64,000 nucleotides of DNA, from contig CANNCO010000003.1 of assembly GCA_947503175.1 (NCBI GenBank), positions 627,501-691,500 of the forward strand, written 5' to 3'. Each line of letters opens with the position of its first letter. The stretch's first letter is position 1. The notes beneath the pieces were generated by a model. The model ran no database searches and had not been told where the DNA came from. It saw only the letters and a list, made by a program, of their open reading frames with translations. This DNA is from an uncultured Paracoccaceae bacterium (GTDB taxonomy: Bacteria > Pseudomonadota > Alphaproteobacteria > Rhodobacterales > Rhodobacteraceae). A program made the position numbers and the translations under genes. Positions 21,064 through 33,964 of the stretch are shown here, one piece after another.

Positions 21064-21075
21064 TGACCACGGTCA
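21064..21075. promoter_or_regulatory. Candidate TetR operator copy 2
   Basis: Identical TGACCACGGTCA. Confidence 0.75.
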
Positions 21076-21094
21076 CTTTTTGCGATTATGAAAT

Positions 21095-21106
21095 TGACCA
21101 CGGTCA
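21095..21106. promoter_or_regulatory. Candidate TetR operator copy 3
   Basis: Identical TGACCACGGTCA, 21 nt upstream of the downstream gene's ATG. Confidence 0.75.
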
Positions 21107-21126
21107 TTTTTATAAGGAATCATCCC

Positions 21127-21720
21127 ATGCCCACCAAGAAAATCCTTGTCCTCAACGGACACCCCGCCAGCGGCTCCCTGTCCCGCAAATTCGCCGAAAC
21201 CTATGCCAAAAGCGCCACCGAGGCCGGGCATGACATTCGTCTCCACCATCTCTCTGAAATGTCCTTCGACATGGATTTCGGTCAGGGGAACTACAAAAAC
21301 TGGAAACCTCTCGAACCGGAGCTTGAGAAATTCATGACCGATCTCGAGTGGTCGACCCATATTGTAGTCACCCTGCCCATGTGGTGGGGCGGTCTTCCGG
21401 CGAAACTCAAGGCCCTGTTCGACCGGGCCTTCGTGCCGGGCCGCGCCTTCGATCCGCGCAACCCCAACAAGATGGGTCTGCCCGCGCCTTTGCTCGGTGG
21501 CCGCACCGCGCGCGTCATCATGACATCGGACACACCGGGCTGGATTCTTCGCTGGATCTACAACCGCGGCATCATCCACCAGATCAACAAGCAGATCCTT
21601 GGATTTGTCGGGGTCAAACCAACGCGTCACACCCACTTCTCTCCTGCGTCCGAGGCCAAAGGCTCTACCGTCGAAGACTGGATCGCTGTGGTCTCCAGAC
21701 TGGGCACCGCCGCCGCTTGA
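21127..21720 (+). CDS. NAD(P)H dehydrogenase (quinone)/flavodoxin-fold oxidoreductase
   Basis: KKILVLNGHPASGSLSRKFAETY; LPMWWGGLPAKLKALFDRAF. Confidence 0.88.
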   Translation: MPTKKILVLNGHPASGSLSRKFAETYAKSATEAGHDIRLHHLSEMSFDMDFGQGNYKNWKPLEPELEKFMTDLEWSTHIVVTLPMWWGGLPAKLKALFDRAFVPGRAFDPRNPNKMGLPAPLLGGRTARVIMTSDTPGWILRWIYNRGIIHQINKQILGFVGVKPTRHTHFSPASEAKGSTVEDWIAVVSRLGTAAA

Positions 21721-21776
21721 ATAAATCGCGCCCGGACACTAAATATTGTGTCTCGAGCGTGACAATCCCCCCATAA

Positions 21777-24233
<2,457 letters not shown>

Positions 24234-24242
24234 CCCGGCGCA

Positions 24243-24270
24243 GCCCCGGCCCCCGCGCCGGGGCCTCCCG
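24243..24270 (+). terminator. GC-rich hairpin after gyrB, weak terminator candidate
   Basis: GCCCCGGCCCCCGCGCCGGGGC inverted repeat; no clear U-tract. Confidence 0.35.
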
Positions 24271-24387
24271 TGTCAGGACCGACCCAGTGCCCTCCCGCAA
24301 CGTCCTGCGGAAATCGCTCGTCGCCCGTCTTGCGCGCTCCCCTGATCCAAGGCACTGCTGACGCAGCATTACTCAGGACGTCGAACC

Positions 24388-24828
24388 GTGACCAAAAACG
24401 TGCTGCTTCTCAACGGGCCGAACCTCAACCTGCTCGGCCAGCGTGAACCCCACATCTATGGGACCGAAACGCTTGCCGATGTGGAACGTGACTGCGCGGC
24501 GACAGCGGGCGATCTGGGCCTGACACTCGACGCCCGCCAATCGAACCACGAAGGCCAGCTTGTCGATTGGATCCAAGAGGCGCGTGGCACCGCCCAGGGC
24601 ATCGTGATCAATCCCGGCGCCTACAGCCACACCTCGGTGGCGATCCTAGATGCGCTGTCGGCTTTCGAGGGCCCGGTTCTCGAAGTGCACGTCTCGAATA
24701 TCCACGCCCGCGAGGCGTTCCGGCACCACTCCTACGTCACGCAACGCGCGGAAGGCATGATCGCGGGCTTCGGCACCGATGGATACCGCTTCGCACTTCA
24801 GCGTATGGCAAAGATCCTCGCCGATTAA
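24388..24828 (+). CDS. aroQ: 3-dehydroquinate dehydratase type II
   Basis: [54 protein letters not shown]. Confidence 0.96.
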   Translation: MTKNVLLLNGPNLNLLGQREPHIYGTETLADVERDCAATAGDLGLTLDARQSNHEGQLVDWIQEARGTAQGIVINPGAYSHTSVAILDALSAFEGPVLEVHVSNIHAREAFRHHSYVTQRAEGMIAGFGTDGYRFALQRMAKILAD

Positions 24829-25697
24829 CCCCGGGCCATCTGCCTCTGCCGCTCGCGAAACCGCGCCCGATCTTCGTCGGTATGCTCGCCGATACAGCGG
24901 TGACAGCTCACGCCCTCTTCGTATTCCGGGCGCTCAAGATCCGCCGGCTCCATCGGCCGCCTGCACCCGTAGCACAGCACATGCGGCCCCTCGGCCAGCC
25001 CGTGCCCTACCGAAACCCGCTTGTCAAAGACGAAACACTCGCCTTCCCACAGGCTCTCCTCCTCTGGCACGTCTTCGAGGTACTTCAGAATACCGCCCTG
25101 CAGGTGAAACACCTCATCCACGCCCTGACAGATCAGCCAGCTTGTGGCCTTCTCACAGCGGATACCGCCGGTACAGAACATGGCGATCTTCTTGCCCTCG
25201 AACCGGTCCCGGTTCTTCTCCCACCACTCCGGAAACTCGCCGAAGCTCTGGGTATCAGGGTCTATTGCACCTGAAAACGTCCCGATTCCCACTTCATAAT
25301 CGTTCCGCGTATCAATCACCGCCACGTCCGGCGCCGCGATCAGCGCGTTCCAGTCTGCGGGCTTCACATAGCGTCCCACCGCGCCGCGCGGGTCCACATC
25401 CGGCTGACCCATCGTTACGATTTCACGCTTCAGCCGCACCTTCATCCGGTTGAACGGCTGCGCCTCGGCATGGCTTTCCTTCCATTCCAGTTCCGCACAG
25501 CCGGGCAGGGTGCGGATATGCGCCAGAACCGCCGCGATCCCGTCCGCCGTCCCCGCGATCGTCCCGTTGATCCCTTCCCGCGCCAAAAGCAGCGTCCCCG
25601 TCACACCCTCGGCCAGACACACCTCCAGCAACGGCCCCCGCAGGGACGCAGGGTCATCAAACGGCGTAAAGCGATAAAGGGTGGCGACGGTAAACAT
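24825..25697 (-). CDS. trhO: tRNA uridine(34) hydroxylase / rhodanese-domain protein
   Basis: [46 protein letters not shown]. Confidence 0.92.
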   Translation of the reverse strand: MFTVATLYRFTPFDDPASLRGPLLEVCLAEGVTGTLLLAREGINGTIAGTADGIAAVLAHIRTLPGCAELEWKESHAEAQPFNRMKVRLKREIVTMGQPDVDPRGAVGRYVKPADWNALIAAPDVAVIDTRNDYEVGIGTFSGAIDPDTQSFGEFPEWWEKNRDRFEGKKIAMFCTGGIRCEKATSWLICQGVDEVFHLQGGILKYLEDVPEEESLWEGECFVFDKRVSVGHGLAEGPHVLCYGCRRPMEPADLERPEYEEGVSCHRCIGEHTDEDRARFRERQRQMARG

Positions 25698-25795
25698 GGG
25701 CCCAGCATCTACCCAGACATGGCCGCCCCATCAAGCACCGTTGACACGGGGCCGTCCCGCCGCCTACCCAAGGTCCAACCAGCCCGGAGACTGCC

Positions 25796-26401
25796 ATGCG
25801 CCCCGCAAACGAAGCCCTGATTGTCATCGACGTGCAAAACGACTTCTGCCCCGGCGGCGCGCTTGCCGTCGAAGGCGGTGATGAGATCGTCGCGCCGATC
25901 AACGCGCTCCTGCCCGAATTTCAGGTCCGCGTCCTCACCCAGGACTGGCATCCGGCGGGCCATTCGTCCTTCGCATCGACCCATCCCGGCCAGGACCCGT
26001 TCTCGGTGATCGAAATGCCCTATGGCCCACAGGTGCTGTGGCCCGACCATTGCATTCAGGGCTCGGACGGTGCGGCCTTCCACAAGAACCTGAACACCGA
26101 TGCCGCCGATCTTGTGATCCGCAAGGGGTTCCGCCCCGGCATCGACAGCTATTCGGCGTTTTTCGAGAACGATCACGAAACCCCCACCGGGCTCGAAGGT
26201 TACCTGCGTGCCCGTGGTGTCGATACCGTCACCCTTGTGGGTCTCGCCACCGATTACTGCGTGAACTACTCGGCCGTCGACGCGGCCGGGTGCGGCTTCA
26301 AGGTACGTGTGATCACAAGCCTCTGCCGCGCGATCGACATGGACGGCTCGCTCGATGCCGCGCGTGACGGAATGAAGAATGCGGGCGTTACGCTTGCCTA
26401 A
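25796..26401 (+). CDS. pncA: Nicotinamidase
   Basis: LIVIDVQNDFCPGGALAV; QDWHPAGHSSFAS; GLATDYCVNYSAVDA. Confidence 0.95.
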   Translation: MRPANEALIVIDVQNDFCPGGALAVEGGDEIVAPINALLPEFQVRVLTQDWHPAGHSSFASTHPGQDPFSVIEMPYGPQVLWPDHCIQGSDGAAFHKNLNTDAADLVIRKGFRPGIDSYSAFFENDHETPTGLEGYLRARGVDTVTLVGLATDYCVNYSAVDAAGCGFKVRVITSLCRAIDMDGSLDAARDGMKNAGVTLA

Positions 26402-26838
26402 AGCCCCAGAAAAGCCCGGCCCTGCCACACCACGACCGCAGCGACCGCAATCGCCGTTGTCCCGCTGACCACGGCGTTCCGCACCGACTCAAACGGCGCC
26501 GTCAGGATGCGCTTGCGCGCCTCCGGCGCCGAGTCCAGCGTGGCCACTTCCAGATGATCCATGAACGCCTCGAAATCGAAACCGTTCATCTCCCGCCCGG
26601 CGATGTCATAGGCGGCCAGATTGGTCGCCAGACGCTCGACCAGCCGCAGCCGCGCCTCCCTGTCGCCCTCGTCGGTACCGCTGCTGTCCGGAAGGGTCAG
26701 CCCGAAACCCGATGCGATGAAATAGGCCTGAACCATTTCGTCGGCCCCGCGCAATGCCGCGACCGTTCCCGGATCACTGAACATCGCCAACAGGCCCCGG
26801 TCCCCGGAACGAAACTCGAAATCATAGCGAAGGGTCAT
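26398..26838 (-). CDS. Hypothetical protein with C-terminal TM segment
   Basis: 146 aa ORF convergent to pncA with 4-nt overlap; good coding character. Confidence 0.55.
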   Translation of the reverse strand: MTLRYDFEFRSGDRGLLAMFSDPGTVAALRGADEMVQAYFIASGFGLTLPDSSGTDEGDREARLRLVERLATNLAAYDIAGREMNGFDFEAFMDHLEVATLDSAPEARKRILTAPFESVRNAVVSGTTAIAVAAVVVWQGRAFLGL

Positions 26839-26998
26839 CGGACTCCCCTATGCAACGCCCCGGACGTCACGGGTTTGACGGCAAATTGTGGCGAAACCTT
26901 GCCAATTCCCTAACATTTCGCCCGATATCCCGAACCGGCACCGACCTAGACAAGTCCCGACACCCACGTCACAAAGCCTGGGTAAGGAGAGGGAACCC

Positions 26999-28291
26999 AT
27001 GGTCGACATCGCCACCCGCGTCTGGAACCACAAGTGGAAGATCGACCCGATCGTCCGGTCGCTGATCGACACGGATTTCTACAAGCTCCTCATGTGCCAG
27101 TCGGTGTTCCGCAACAAGCCCGACACCACCGTCACCTTCTCGCTGATCAACCGCACGACCGACGTTCCCCTCGCCAAGCTCATCGACGAAGGCGAGTTGC
27201 GCGAACAGCTCGACCATATCCGCTCGCTTTCCCTCACACGGGGCGAAAGCACATGGCTCCGCGGCAACACGTTCTACGGCAAACGCCAGATGTTCACGCC
27301 CGAATTCATGGAATGGTTCGAAAACCTGCGCCTGCCGCCCTACCACCTCGAACGCAAGGGCGACCAATACGAACTGACCTTCGAAGGCAAATGGCCCGAG
27401 GTCATGCTCTGGGAAATCCCCGCCCTCGCCATCCTGATGGAGCTTCGGGGCCGCGCCGTCCTTGGCGAAATGCGCCGGTTCGAGCTTCAGGTGCTCTACG
27501 CCCGCGCGATGACCAAGCTGTGGGAAAAGATCGAAACCCTCCGCCCGCATCAGGGCCTGCGCATTGCCGATTTCGGGACACGCCGCCGTCATTCCTTCCT
27601 CTGGCAGGACTGGTGCGTGCAGGCGATGACCGAGGGTCTGGGCCCCGCTTTCGTCGGCACCTCGAACTGCCTCATCGCCAAGAACCGCGATGTCGAGGCG
27701 ATCGGGACCAACGCCCACGAACTGCCCATGGTTTATGCCGCGCTGGCCGATACCGACGGCGACCTCGCGCGTGCGCCCTATGACGTGCTGTCGGACTGGC
27801 ACGAAGAACACGACGGCAACCTGCGCATCATCCTGCCCGATACTTACGGGACCCCCGGCTTCCTTGAAAACGCGCCCGACTGGTTGGCGGGCTGGACGGG
27901 CGTGCGCATCGATTCCGGCGACCCGGCGGAAATGGCCGAGGTCGCGATCCGCTGGTGGCAGGACCGCGGCGAAGACCCCCGCGATAAGCTGGTGATCTTC
28001 TCCGACGGCCTCGACGTGGACAAGATCATCGAGTTGCAATCCCGCTTTCAGGGCCGGGTCAGGGTCTCCTTCGGCTGGGGCACGCTGCTTACGAACGACT
28101 TCCGGGGCCTCACCCAGGGCGACGCCCTCGCCCCCTTCTCGCTGGTCTGCAAAGCCGTCGCTGCCAACGGCCGCCCCACGGTAAAGCTCTCCGACAACCC
28201 AAAAAAGGCCATGGGCCCCGAAGACGAGATCACCCGCTACAAACGTGTGTTCGGGGTAGGGGCGCAAGAGGAATTGGAGGTGGTGGTTTAG
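26999..28291 (+). CDS. pncB: Nicotinate phosphoribosyltransferase
   Basis: [43 protein letters not shown]. Confidence 0.94.
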   Translation: MVDIATRVWNHKWKIDPIVRSLIDTDFYKLLMCQSVFRNKPDTTVTFSLINRTTDVPLAKLIDEGELREQLDHIRSLSLTRGESTWLRGNTFYGKRQMFTPEFMEWFENLRLPPYHLERKGDQYELTFEGKWPEVMLWEIPALAILMELRGRAVLGEMRRFELQVLYARAMTKLWEKIETLRPHQGLRIADFGTRRRHSFLWQDWCVQAMTEGLGPAFVGTSNCLIAKNRDVEAIGTNAHELPMVYAALADTDGDLARAPYDVLSDWHEEHDGNLRIILPDTYGTPGFLENAPDWLAGWTGVRIDSGDPAEMAEVAIRWWQDRGEDPRDKLVIFSDGLDVDKIIELQSRFQGRVRVSFGWGTLLTNDFRGLTQGDALAPFSLVCKAVAANGRPTVKLSDNPKKAMGPEDEITRYKRVFGVGAQEELEVVV

Positions 28292-28292
28292 G

Positions 28293-29084
28293 TTGGGCAA
28301 CGACGGAAAAAAGTTCGAACTGGAACGGATTGGAAAATATGAGCTGAGAAAGTCGGATTTTGACGCTCATGACCTTGACTCGGTCGCTGCACTCGCCGCT
28401 CTGAGTTATGCTGTGTCAGAAATCAACGTTGTCCTTCGGCTTTATCTATTTATAGATCACGATTTTGATGGGCCGCCTGAACTTGACTCGATCAATCATG
28501 TTCAGCGGAACGTATTGCTGAGGATCCTGTCCGCAAAAATTTTCGAAGCATCGGAGATGGTCCAACTCCGAGGCCGGTACAATAGATCGAACTCCGTGCA
28601 CCTAAAGTCCACGCTTCTTCCATTCCAAAAGAGCTTTAAGAGGCTAAAGAGGCATCCAGGATATACTTTAGTCCAAAACCTTAGAAATGAAGCTACCAAC
28701 CATTGCACCCTCAACGCCGCAAGACTGAACTTGTCTGAAATCCCCGACACGTCAGACTTTAGCTTCTTGCTCCATAGTATGGACGGGAACTGCCTGTATC
28801 TGATGGGTGAGACTGTCATGCACTATGGCCGTGTCTTGCGTCAATCAAACGAACGAGAAGCGGAAAATCCATTGGGTGATAGTACTGAGTACGATATCTG
28901 GATGAGTTGGAACATGGCTACATTACGCTGGCTAAGACGAGTGCACACTCGCCTCGCAGAAAAGCTGACAATTGATCACTTTGAAGGAAAGCTTGGGCGT
29001 GAGCTAACAATGTGGATTCCTGAGGGTGCTTCGGCCAAACCAAAAAGCAGACTAACGCCGTTCTTTGTCCGCAAAGATGAGTAG
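28293..29084 (+). CDS. Orphan ORF with HEPN-type RNx4H motif; TTG start immediately after pncB stop
   Basis: 263 aa, visibly AT-richer than flanks; motif LVQNLRNEATNHCTL at 28683-28703; GGAGG about 12 nt upstream of TTG. Confidence 0.65.
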   Translation: MGNDGKKFELERIGKYELRKSDFDAHDLDSVAALAALSYAVSEINVVLRLYLFIDHDFDGPPELDSINHVQRNVLLRILSAKIFEASEMVQLRGRYNRSNSVHLKSTLLPFQKSFKRLKRHPGYTLVQNLRNEATNHCTLNAARLNLSEIPDTSDFSFLLHSMDGNCLYLMGETVMHYGRVLRQSNEREAENPLGDSTEYDIWMSWNMATLRWLRRVHTRLAEKLTIDHFEGKLGRELTMWIPEGASAKPKSRLTPFFVRKDE

Positions 29085-29117
29085 TTTTGATTCAAGAGTA
29101 TGCATAGCCAACTTGCA

Positions 29118-30188
29118 CTACCCCCTCAAAACCCGTCCCTCCCCCAGATCCACATCAACCCCAACCTTCGCCCCCGGCTCCAGACCCAGCAGCACCGGCG
29201 TATCCGCGATCCCCGACAGAACCTGCACGGGCTGGCCGCTCTCCAGCGTCACCTCGACAATCGAGCTGTCCCCCTGAAACCCCACATCTCCCAGTGTCGC
29301 GGCAACGCCCGTCCCGTCCCACGGGCGCACGCGCATGTATTCGGGCCGCACGGCCAGCACCAGTTTCTCACCCGCCGCGAATTCCACCGGTGTGGGCAGG
29401 GTCACGGCCCCCAGCGACTGCACCCGCACCTCCGCCGATCCCGGCTTAAACTCCTCGACCTCAAAGAAATTCACCCGCCCGATGAAATCCGCCACGAACG
29501 TATCCGACGGGTGCTTGTACAGCGTCATCGGATCGGCCAGTTGCATCAGCCGCCCGTCCTTCAGGACCGCCACCCGGTCGGCCATCGCCAGAGCCTCGGA
29601 CTGATCATGCGTCACCATCACGAAACTCACGCCCACGCTTTCCTGCAGCTTCACCAGCTCCAGCCGCATCGCATCGCGCAGCTTCGCGTCCAGCGCCGAC
29701 AACGGTTCATCCAACAGCAGAACCCGCGGCCGCTTCGCCAACGCCCGCGCCAGCGCCACCCGCTGCCGCTGTCCGCCCGACAACTGATCGGGCATCCGGT
29801 GTGCGAAATCCGTCAGCTTCACCTGTTCCAGTGCTTCCGCGACCTTCTCCTTGATCTCCGCCCCCGGCAGACGGTCCATCTTCAGCCCATAGGCCACGTT
29901 ATCGGCCACCGACATATGCGGAAACACGGCATAGGACTGGAACACCATGTTCACCGGCCGCCGGTTCGGCGCGACATCCGTCACATCCTTCCCGTCGATC
30001 AGGATATCGCCCTCGGTCGGCGTCTCGAACCCCGCGATCATCCGCAACAACGTGGATTTCCCGCATCCCGACGGTCCCAGAAGCGCGAAAATCTCGCCCG
30101 GCTGGATGTCGATCGTCACATCCTCGACGGCGGTGAAACTCCCAAACCGCTTCGTCACATTGCGGATCGAAATGATGGCGTCTGTCAC
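29118..30188 (-). CDS. potA: Spermidine/putrescine-type ABC transporter ATPase
   Basis: GPSGCGKSTLLRMIAGFE, LSGGQRQRVALARALAKRPRVLLLDEPLSALD. Confidence 0.93.
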   Translation of the reverse strand: MTDAIISIRNVTKRFGSFTAVEDVTIDIQPGEIFALLGPSGCGKSTLLRMIAGFETPTEGDILIDGKDVTDVAPNRRPVNMVFQSYAVFPHMSVADNVAYGLKMDRLPGAEIKEKVAEALEQVKLTDFAHRMPDQLSGGQRQRVALARALAKRPRVLLLDEPLSALDAKLRDAMRLELVKLQESVGVSFVMVTHDQSEALAMADRVAVLKDGRLMQLADPMTLYKHPSDTFVADFIGRVNFFEVEEFKPGSAEVRVQSLGAVTLPTPVEFAAGEKLVLAVRPEYMRVRPWDGTGVAATLGDVGFQGDSSIVEVTLESGQPVQVLSGIADTPVLLGLEPGAKVGVDVDLGEGRVLRG

Positions 30189-31042
30189 TTGTGCTCCTCT
30201 TCGAAGCTTTGAAACCGCATGGCGATGGCGGTCAGAACCAGTGTGATCAGGATCAGCACGGTTGAGGCCGCGTTGATCTCGGGAGTGACCGAGAACCGCA
30301 CCATGGAATAGACCTTGACCGGGAAGGTCACTGTATCGGGGCCGGAGGTGAAGAAGGTGATCACGAAGTCATCCAAGGACAGCGTGAACGCCAACAGCCC
30401 GCCCGCGATCAGACCCGGCTTCATATGCGGCAACAGGATATCGCGGAACACCTGAAACTCGCTCGCGCCCAGGTCCTTCGCCGCCTCCTCCATCTCGCGG
30501 TTGAAATTGTTCAGCCGCGTCCGGATCACCATCGCGGCGAACGGGAAAGAGAAGGTGATATGGGCGATAATGATATTCGTCAGGTTGAAGGGCCACAGGG
30601 TCCCGGGCGACACGTAAAGCCCCATGGACGAGAAAAACACGGCAATCGCCACACCCATGCAGATCTCGGGGATCACGATGGGCAGGGCCACCAGCCCCTC
30701 ATAGCCGGGTTTCAGCGGAAACCGGAACCGCCACAGCACGATGGCCGTAATGGCCCCCAAAATCACCGCAAAGATGGTCGAGATCACTGCGATGGCCAGC
30801 GAGTTCACAAACGCCTCGATCAACGACGCGTTGTTCGCCGCCTTCACATAGTAATCCGTCGTGAACCCGCGCCAGATCACGTTGCCGCCCCTGCGCGAGT
30901 CGTTGAAGGAAAAGATGATCAGAACGACGATCGGCGCATAAAGAAAGATCGTCGCCAGCACGAACACCGTCTGCATCGACAGCTTGTGGGCATACTCGAA
31001 CGGCCCCCGTTTGTTGCGTCGCGCCTTAGCCACGTCGTTCAC
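30185..31042 (-). CDS. potC: Polyamine-type ABC transporter permease
   Basis: Binding-protein-dependent permease motif EEAAKDLGASEFQVFRDILLPHMKPGLIAG. Confidence 0.88.
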   Translation of the reverse strand: MNDVAKARRNKRGPFEYAHKLSMQTVFVLATIFLYAPIVVLIIFSFNDSRRGGNVIWRGFTTDYYVKAANNASLIEAFVNSLAIAVISTIFAVILGAITAIVLWRFRFPLKPGYEGLVALPIVIPEICMGVAIAVFFSSMGLYVSPGTLWPFNLTNIIIAHITFSFPFAAMVIRTRLNNFNREMEEAAKDLGASEFQVFRDILLPHMKPGLIAGGLLAFTLSLDDFVITFFTSGPDTVTFPVKVYSMVRFSVTPEINAASTVLILITLVLTAIAMRFQSFEEEHK

Positions 31043-31952
31043 TCCGCTTCTGTTTGCGCATCGCCGCGAAGGCCTGGATCGCCAGAATGATAAAGGTCAC
31101 GTAAAGCAGGAACAGCGACATCGCCGCCCCGAAGGGCCAGTCATTGGCCCCCTTGAACTGTCGCTCGATGACATTGGCGATCATATCCACCTGTCCCCGA
31201 CCCAGAAGGGCGGGCGTCAGGAACGAGCCCAGCATCGGGATGAAGGTGATGATCGCGGCGGTGATCACACCGGCCATGGTCAAAGGCAACAGAACCGACC
31301 GGAACGTCCGCCACTGGCTCGCCCCCAGATCAAGGCTTGCTTCCAGATAAGACCTGTCCAGCCGTTCCAGCGCCGCATAGATCGGCAGGATCGTGAACGG
31401 CAGATGCACATAGACCAGCCCGATGATCACCCCGCTCCAGCGCCCCAGAAATACGATCGGTTCGAACTCTTCCCCGATCAGGTCATAGGCCCCCAGCCCT
31501 ATCAGGGTCAGAAAACCGTCCGCCTTGGTCCACAACCATTCCAGCCCCTCGTTTACCCGCCCCCGGGTGCCAAGAATGTTCAAAAGCGCATAGGTCCGGA
31601 TCAGAAGGTTCGTCCAGAACGGCAGGATCACGATCAGCAACAGCCATGGCTTCCACTTCGCCGGTGCCGTCGCGATGACCAGCGCCACGGGATAGCCCAC
31701 GACCAGACAGACCGCCGTGGAGATCGACGCAAGCCAGATCGACCGCCAGAACAGGGTCTGGATCTCCGGCTCAAGTAACCGGCCGTAATTCTCGAATGTC
31801 CATGTCAGCTCGACCTCGGTGAGAGAGATCGTCTCGCTGAACGAATAGACAAAGATGATGCCAAGGGGCGCGATGAAAAACAGAAACAGCCAGCCGGCGC
31901 TGGGTGTGAAAAACGCCAGAAAGACGCTCAGGTTCTTGCGGAAACTTTCCAT
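31026..31952 (-). CDS. potB: Polyamine-type ABC transporter permease
   Basis: EASLDLGASQWRTFRSVLLPLTMAGV; operonic. Confidence 0.88.
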   Translation of the reverse strand: MESFRKNLSVFLAFFTPSAGWLFLFFIAPLGIIFVYSFSETISLTEVELTWTFENYGRLLEPEIQTLFWRSIWLASISTAVCLVVGYPVALVIATAPAKWKPWLLLIVILPFWTNLLIRTYALLNILGTRGRVNEGLEWLWTKADGFLTLIGLGAYDLIGEEFEPIVFLGRWSGVIIGLVYVHLPFTILPIYAALERLDRSYLEASLDLGASQWRTFRSVLLPLTMAGVITAAIITFIPMLGSFLTPALLGRGQVDMIANVIERQFKGANDWPFGAAMSLFLLYVTFIILAIQAFAAMRKQKRSERRG

Positions 31953-32003
31953 GCCCCCTACGAAATGGGCCGGTCCGAGATGTCAGACCGGCCCGATTTC
32001 ATG

Positions 32004-33074
32004 TCACCCTGCCGCCCGGACACGGGTCCAGGCCGCATCGATCTTGGACAGCACCTCCTGCCCCGGAAAGATCGAGACTTCGGATTTCGCAATCGCATCG
32101 GGCGGCGGGAAGATCGCGGGGTTCTGGGTGTAATCGTCGCTCAAAAGCGCCTTGGCCGCCATATTTGGCGTCGCGTAATAGATGAAGTCGGCAATCTCCG
32201 CCCCCACCTCTGCGTCAAGGATAAAGTTGATCAGCTCATGCGCGCCTTCGGGGTTCGGGGCCCCCACGGGGATACACAGATCGTCCTCCCACAACAGGCC
32301 GCCCTCGGCGGGTACGACGTAACCGATGTCATCGTCCTCATCCATCGCCTGAAGGATGTCGCCGTTCCACTCCTGCGCAAGGTCCACTTCGCCCGCAAGC
32401 AACAGGTCCTGCCCGTTATCCGGCGCAAAGGACGTGATCTTGGATTTCTGCGCGATGATCATCTCTTCGGCGGCGGCGATGTTTTCGTCGCTCCAGTCGT
32501 TCAGCGACTTGCCCATCAGCTTGAACGCCATTTGCATCACCGTCGTGGGCTCGGCCAGAAGCGCGATCTTGTTGGCGTACTCGTCCGACGTGTAAAGATG
32601 CGACCAGCTGTCCGGCACACCGCTCACTTCCGACGTGCGATAACCGATCCCGATCGTGCCCCACATATACGGCATCGAATAGCGGCGGCCCGGATCATGG
32701 GCCGGATCAGCAAAGGCCGGGTCGATATTCGCCATGTTGGGAATGCGCGAATGATCCAGCTCCTGGAGCAGTTCGGCCACGATGAACCGCTCGACAAAGT
32801 CGTTCGTCGGAACGATCAGATCGTAACCCGGGTTCCCATTGCGGAACTTGGCGAACAGTTCTTCGTTATCGGCGAACAGGTCGTACTGAACGTTGATCCC
32901 GGTCGCGGCGGTGAACTCCGACAGGGTGTTCTCGCCGATGTAAGTGTCCCAGTTATAGAAGTTGACGGTACCACCCTGCGCCGCCGCGAACTTCGGCAGC
33001 GAAAAGCTCAGGCCGACCGCACCCATCCCCTGCAGGACAGACCGGCGACCCGGCGAAAATCTTTTTCTTTGCAT
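32004..33074 (-). CDS. Polyamine-type periplasmic substrate-binding protein, Tat signal
   Basis: GRRSVLQGMGAVGLSFSL Tat-like signal; NFYNWDTYIGENTLSEFTAATGINVQYD (PotD/PotF fold). Confidence 0.9.
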   Translation of the reverse strand: MQRKRFSPGRRSVLQGMGAVGLSFSLPKFAAAQGGTVNFYNWDTYIGENTLSEFTAATGINVQYDLFADNEELFAKFRNGNPGYDLIVPTNDFVERFIVAELLQELDHSRIPNMANIDPAFADPAHDPGRRYSMPYMWGTIGIGYRTSEVSGVPDSWSHLYTSDEYANKIALLAEPTTVMQMAFKLMGKSLNDWSDENIAAAEEMIIAQKSKITSFAPDNGQDLLLAGEVDLAQEWNGDILQAMDEDDDIGYVVPAEGGLLWEDDLCIPVGAPNPEGAHELINFILDAEVGAEIADFIYYATPNMAAKALLSDDYTQNPAIFPPPDAIAKSEVSIFPGQEVLSKIDAAWTRVRAAG

Positions 33075-33119
33075 TTCTAGCTCCCATGCTTGACCCGTCT
33101 TTGTCGCGGGTACATTGTC

Positions 33120-33131
33120 GTGTTATAACAC
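33120..33131. promoter_or_regulatory. Candidate GntR operator
   Basis: Perfect 12-bp palindrome GTGTTATAACAC between divergent ABC operon and gntR. Confidence 0.5.
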
Positions 33132-33250
33132 CTGTCCAGCGCCCGATAAAGCGTATCAATCGGAAACGATCCAACCCGATGCTCGGGACGGACTCAAGCA
33201 TTAACTTCTGAACGATTTTTGGGCGTTTATGAAAAAGGACCCACAGGCCA

Positions 33251-33964
33251 ATGGCGCAGCAACATGACGTTGGATCAGACCGATATCGGCCCAGCACATT
33301 GGCCGATTCGCTGAATGCACGGCTCAAGGTCGACCTCAGCGATGGCGACTTCGCACCCGGAGAGGCAATCTCGATCCGCCGCATCGCCGAACGCGAGGGC
33401 GTCAGTGTCATTCCCGCCCGCGATGCGCTCCGTGGCCTCGTCGGTGCCGGCGCGCTTCAGTTCCGCGACAGCCGCACCATCGTTGTCCCGCCGCTCAGCA
33501 CAGACACCCTGTCCGAACTCAGCTATGCCCGCATCGCGATCGAGGGCGAACTGGCCGAACGCGCGGCCCGTGACGCAAACACGGACGATCTGATCGAACA
33601 GCTTGCCACCATCGATGCCGATGTCACGGACGCCGTCCTGACCCGCGACACGGCCCGCTACATGCGTACAAACCGCGCCTTTCACTTCGCGATCTACCGC
33701 GCCGCAAGCGCGCCGGTCCTTTTGGAACTGGCCGAGATGCTGTGGCTGCGCTTCGGCCCCGGAATGCGCATTGTCTGCGACAGTTTCGATGGCCAGCTGC
33801 CGGGCCAGGACCACCACCAGAATGCGATCCACGCGCTTCAGGCGGGCGACGCCGCCGCCTTCCGCATCGCGATCGCCAACGACATCGGGCAGGGCATGGA
33901 CCGCATCCTTGCCCACGCCGCCACCCTTCCCATCAACGACGAACCGCAAAGGGACGCTCCATGA
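33251..33964 (+). CDS. GntR-family regulator (FCD type)
   Basis: wHTH AEREGVSVIPARDALRGLVGAGALQFRDSRTIVV and helical FCD-like C-terminus. Confidence 0.85.
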   Translation: MAQQHDVGSDRYRPSTLADSLNARLKVDLSDGDFAPGEAISIRRIAEREGVSVIPARDALRGLVGAGALQFRDSRTIVVPPLSTDTLSELSYARIAIEGELAERAARDANTDDLIEQLATIDADVTDAVLTRDTARYMRTNRAFHFAIYRAASAPVLLELAEMLWLRFGPGMRIVCDSFDGQLPGQDHHQNAIHALQAGDAAAFRIAIANDIGQGMDRILAHAATLPINDEPQRDAP

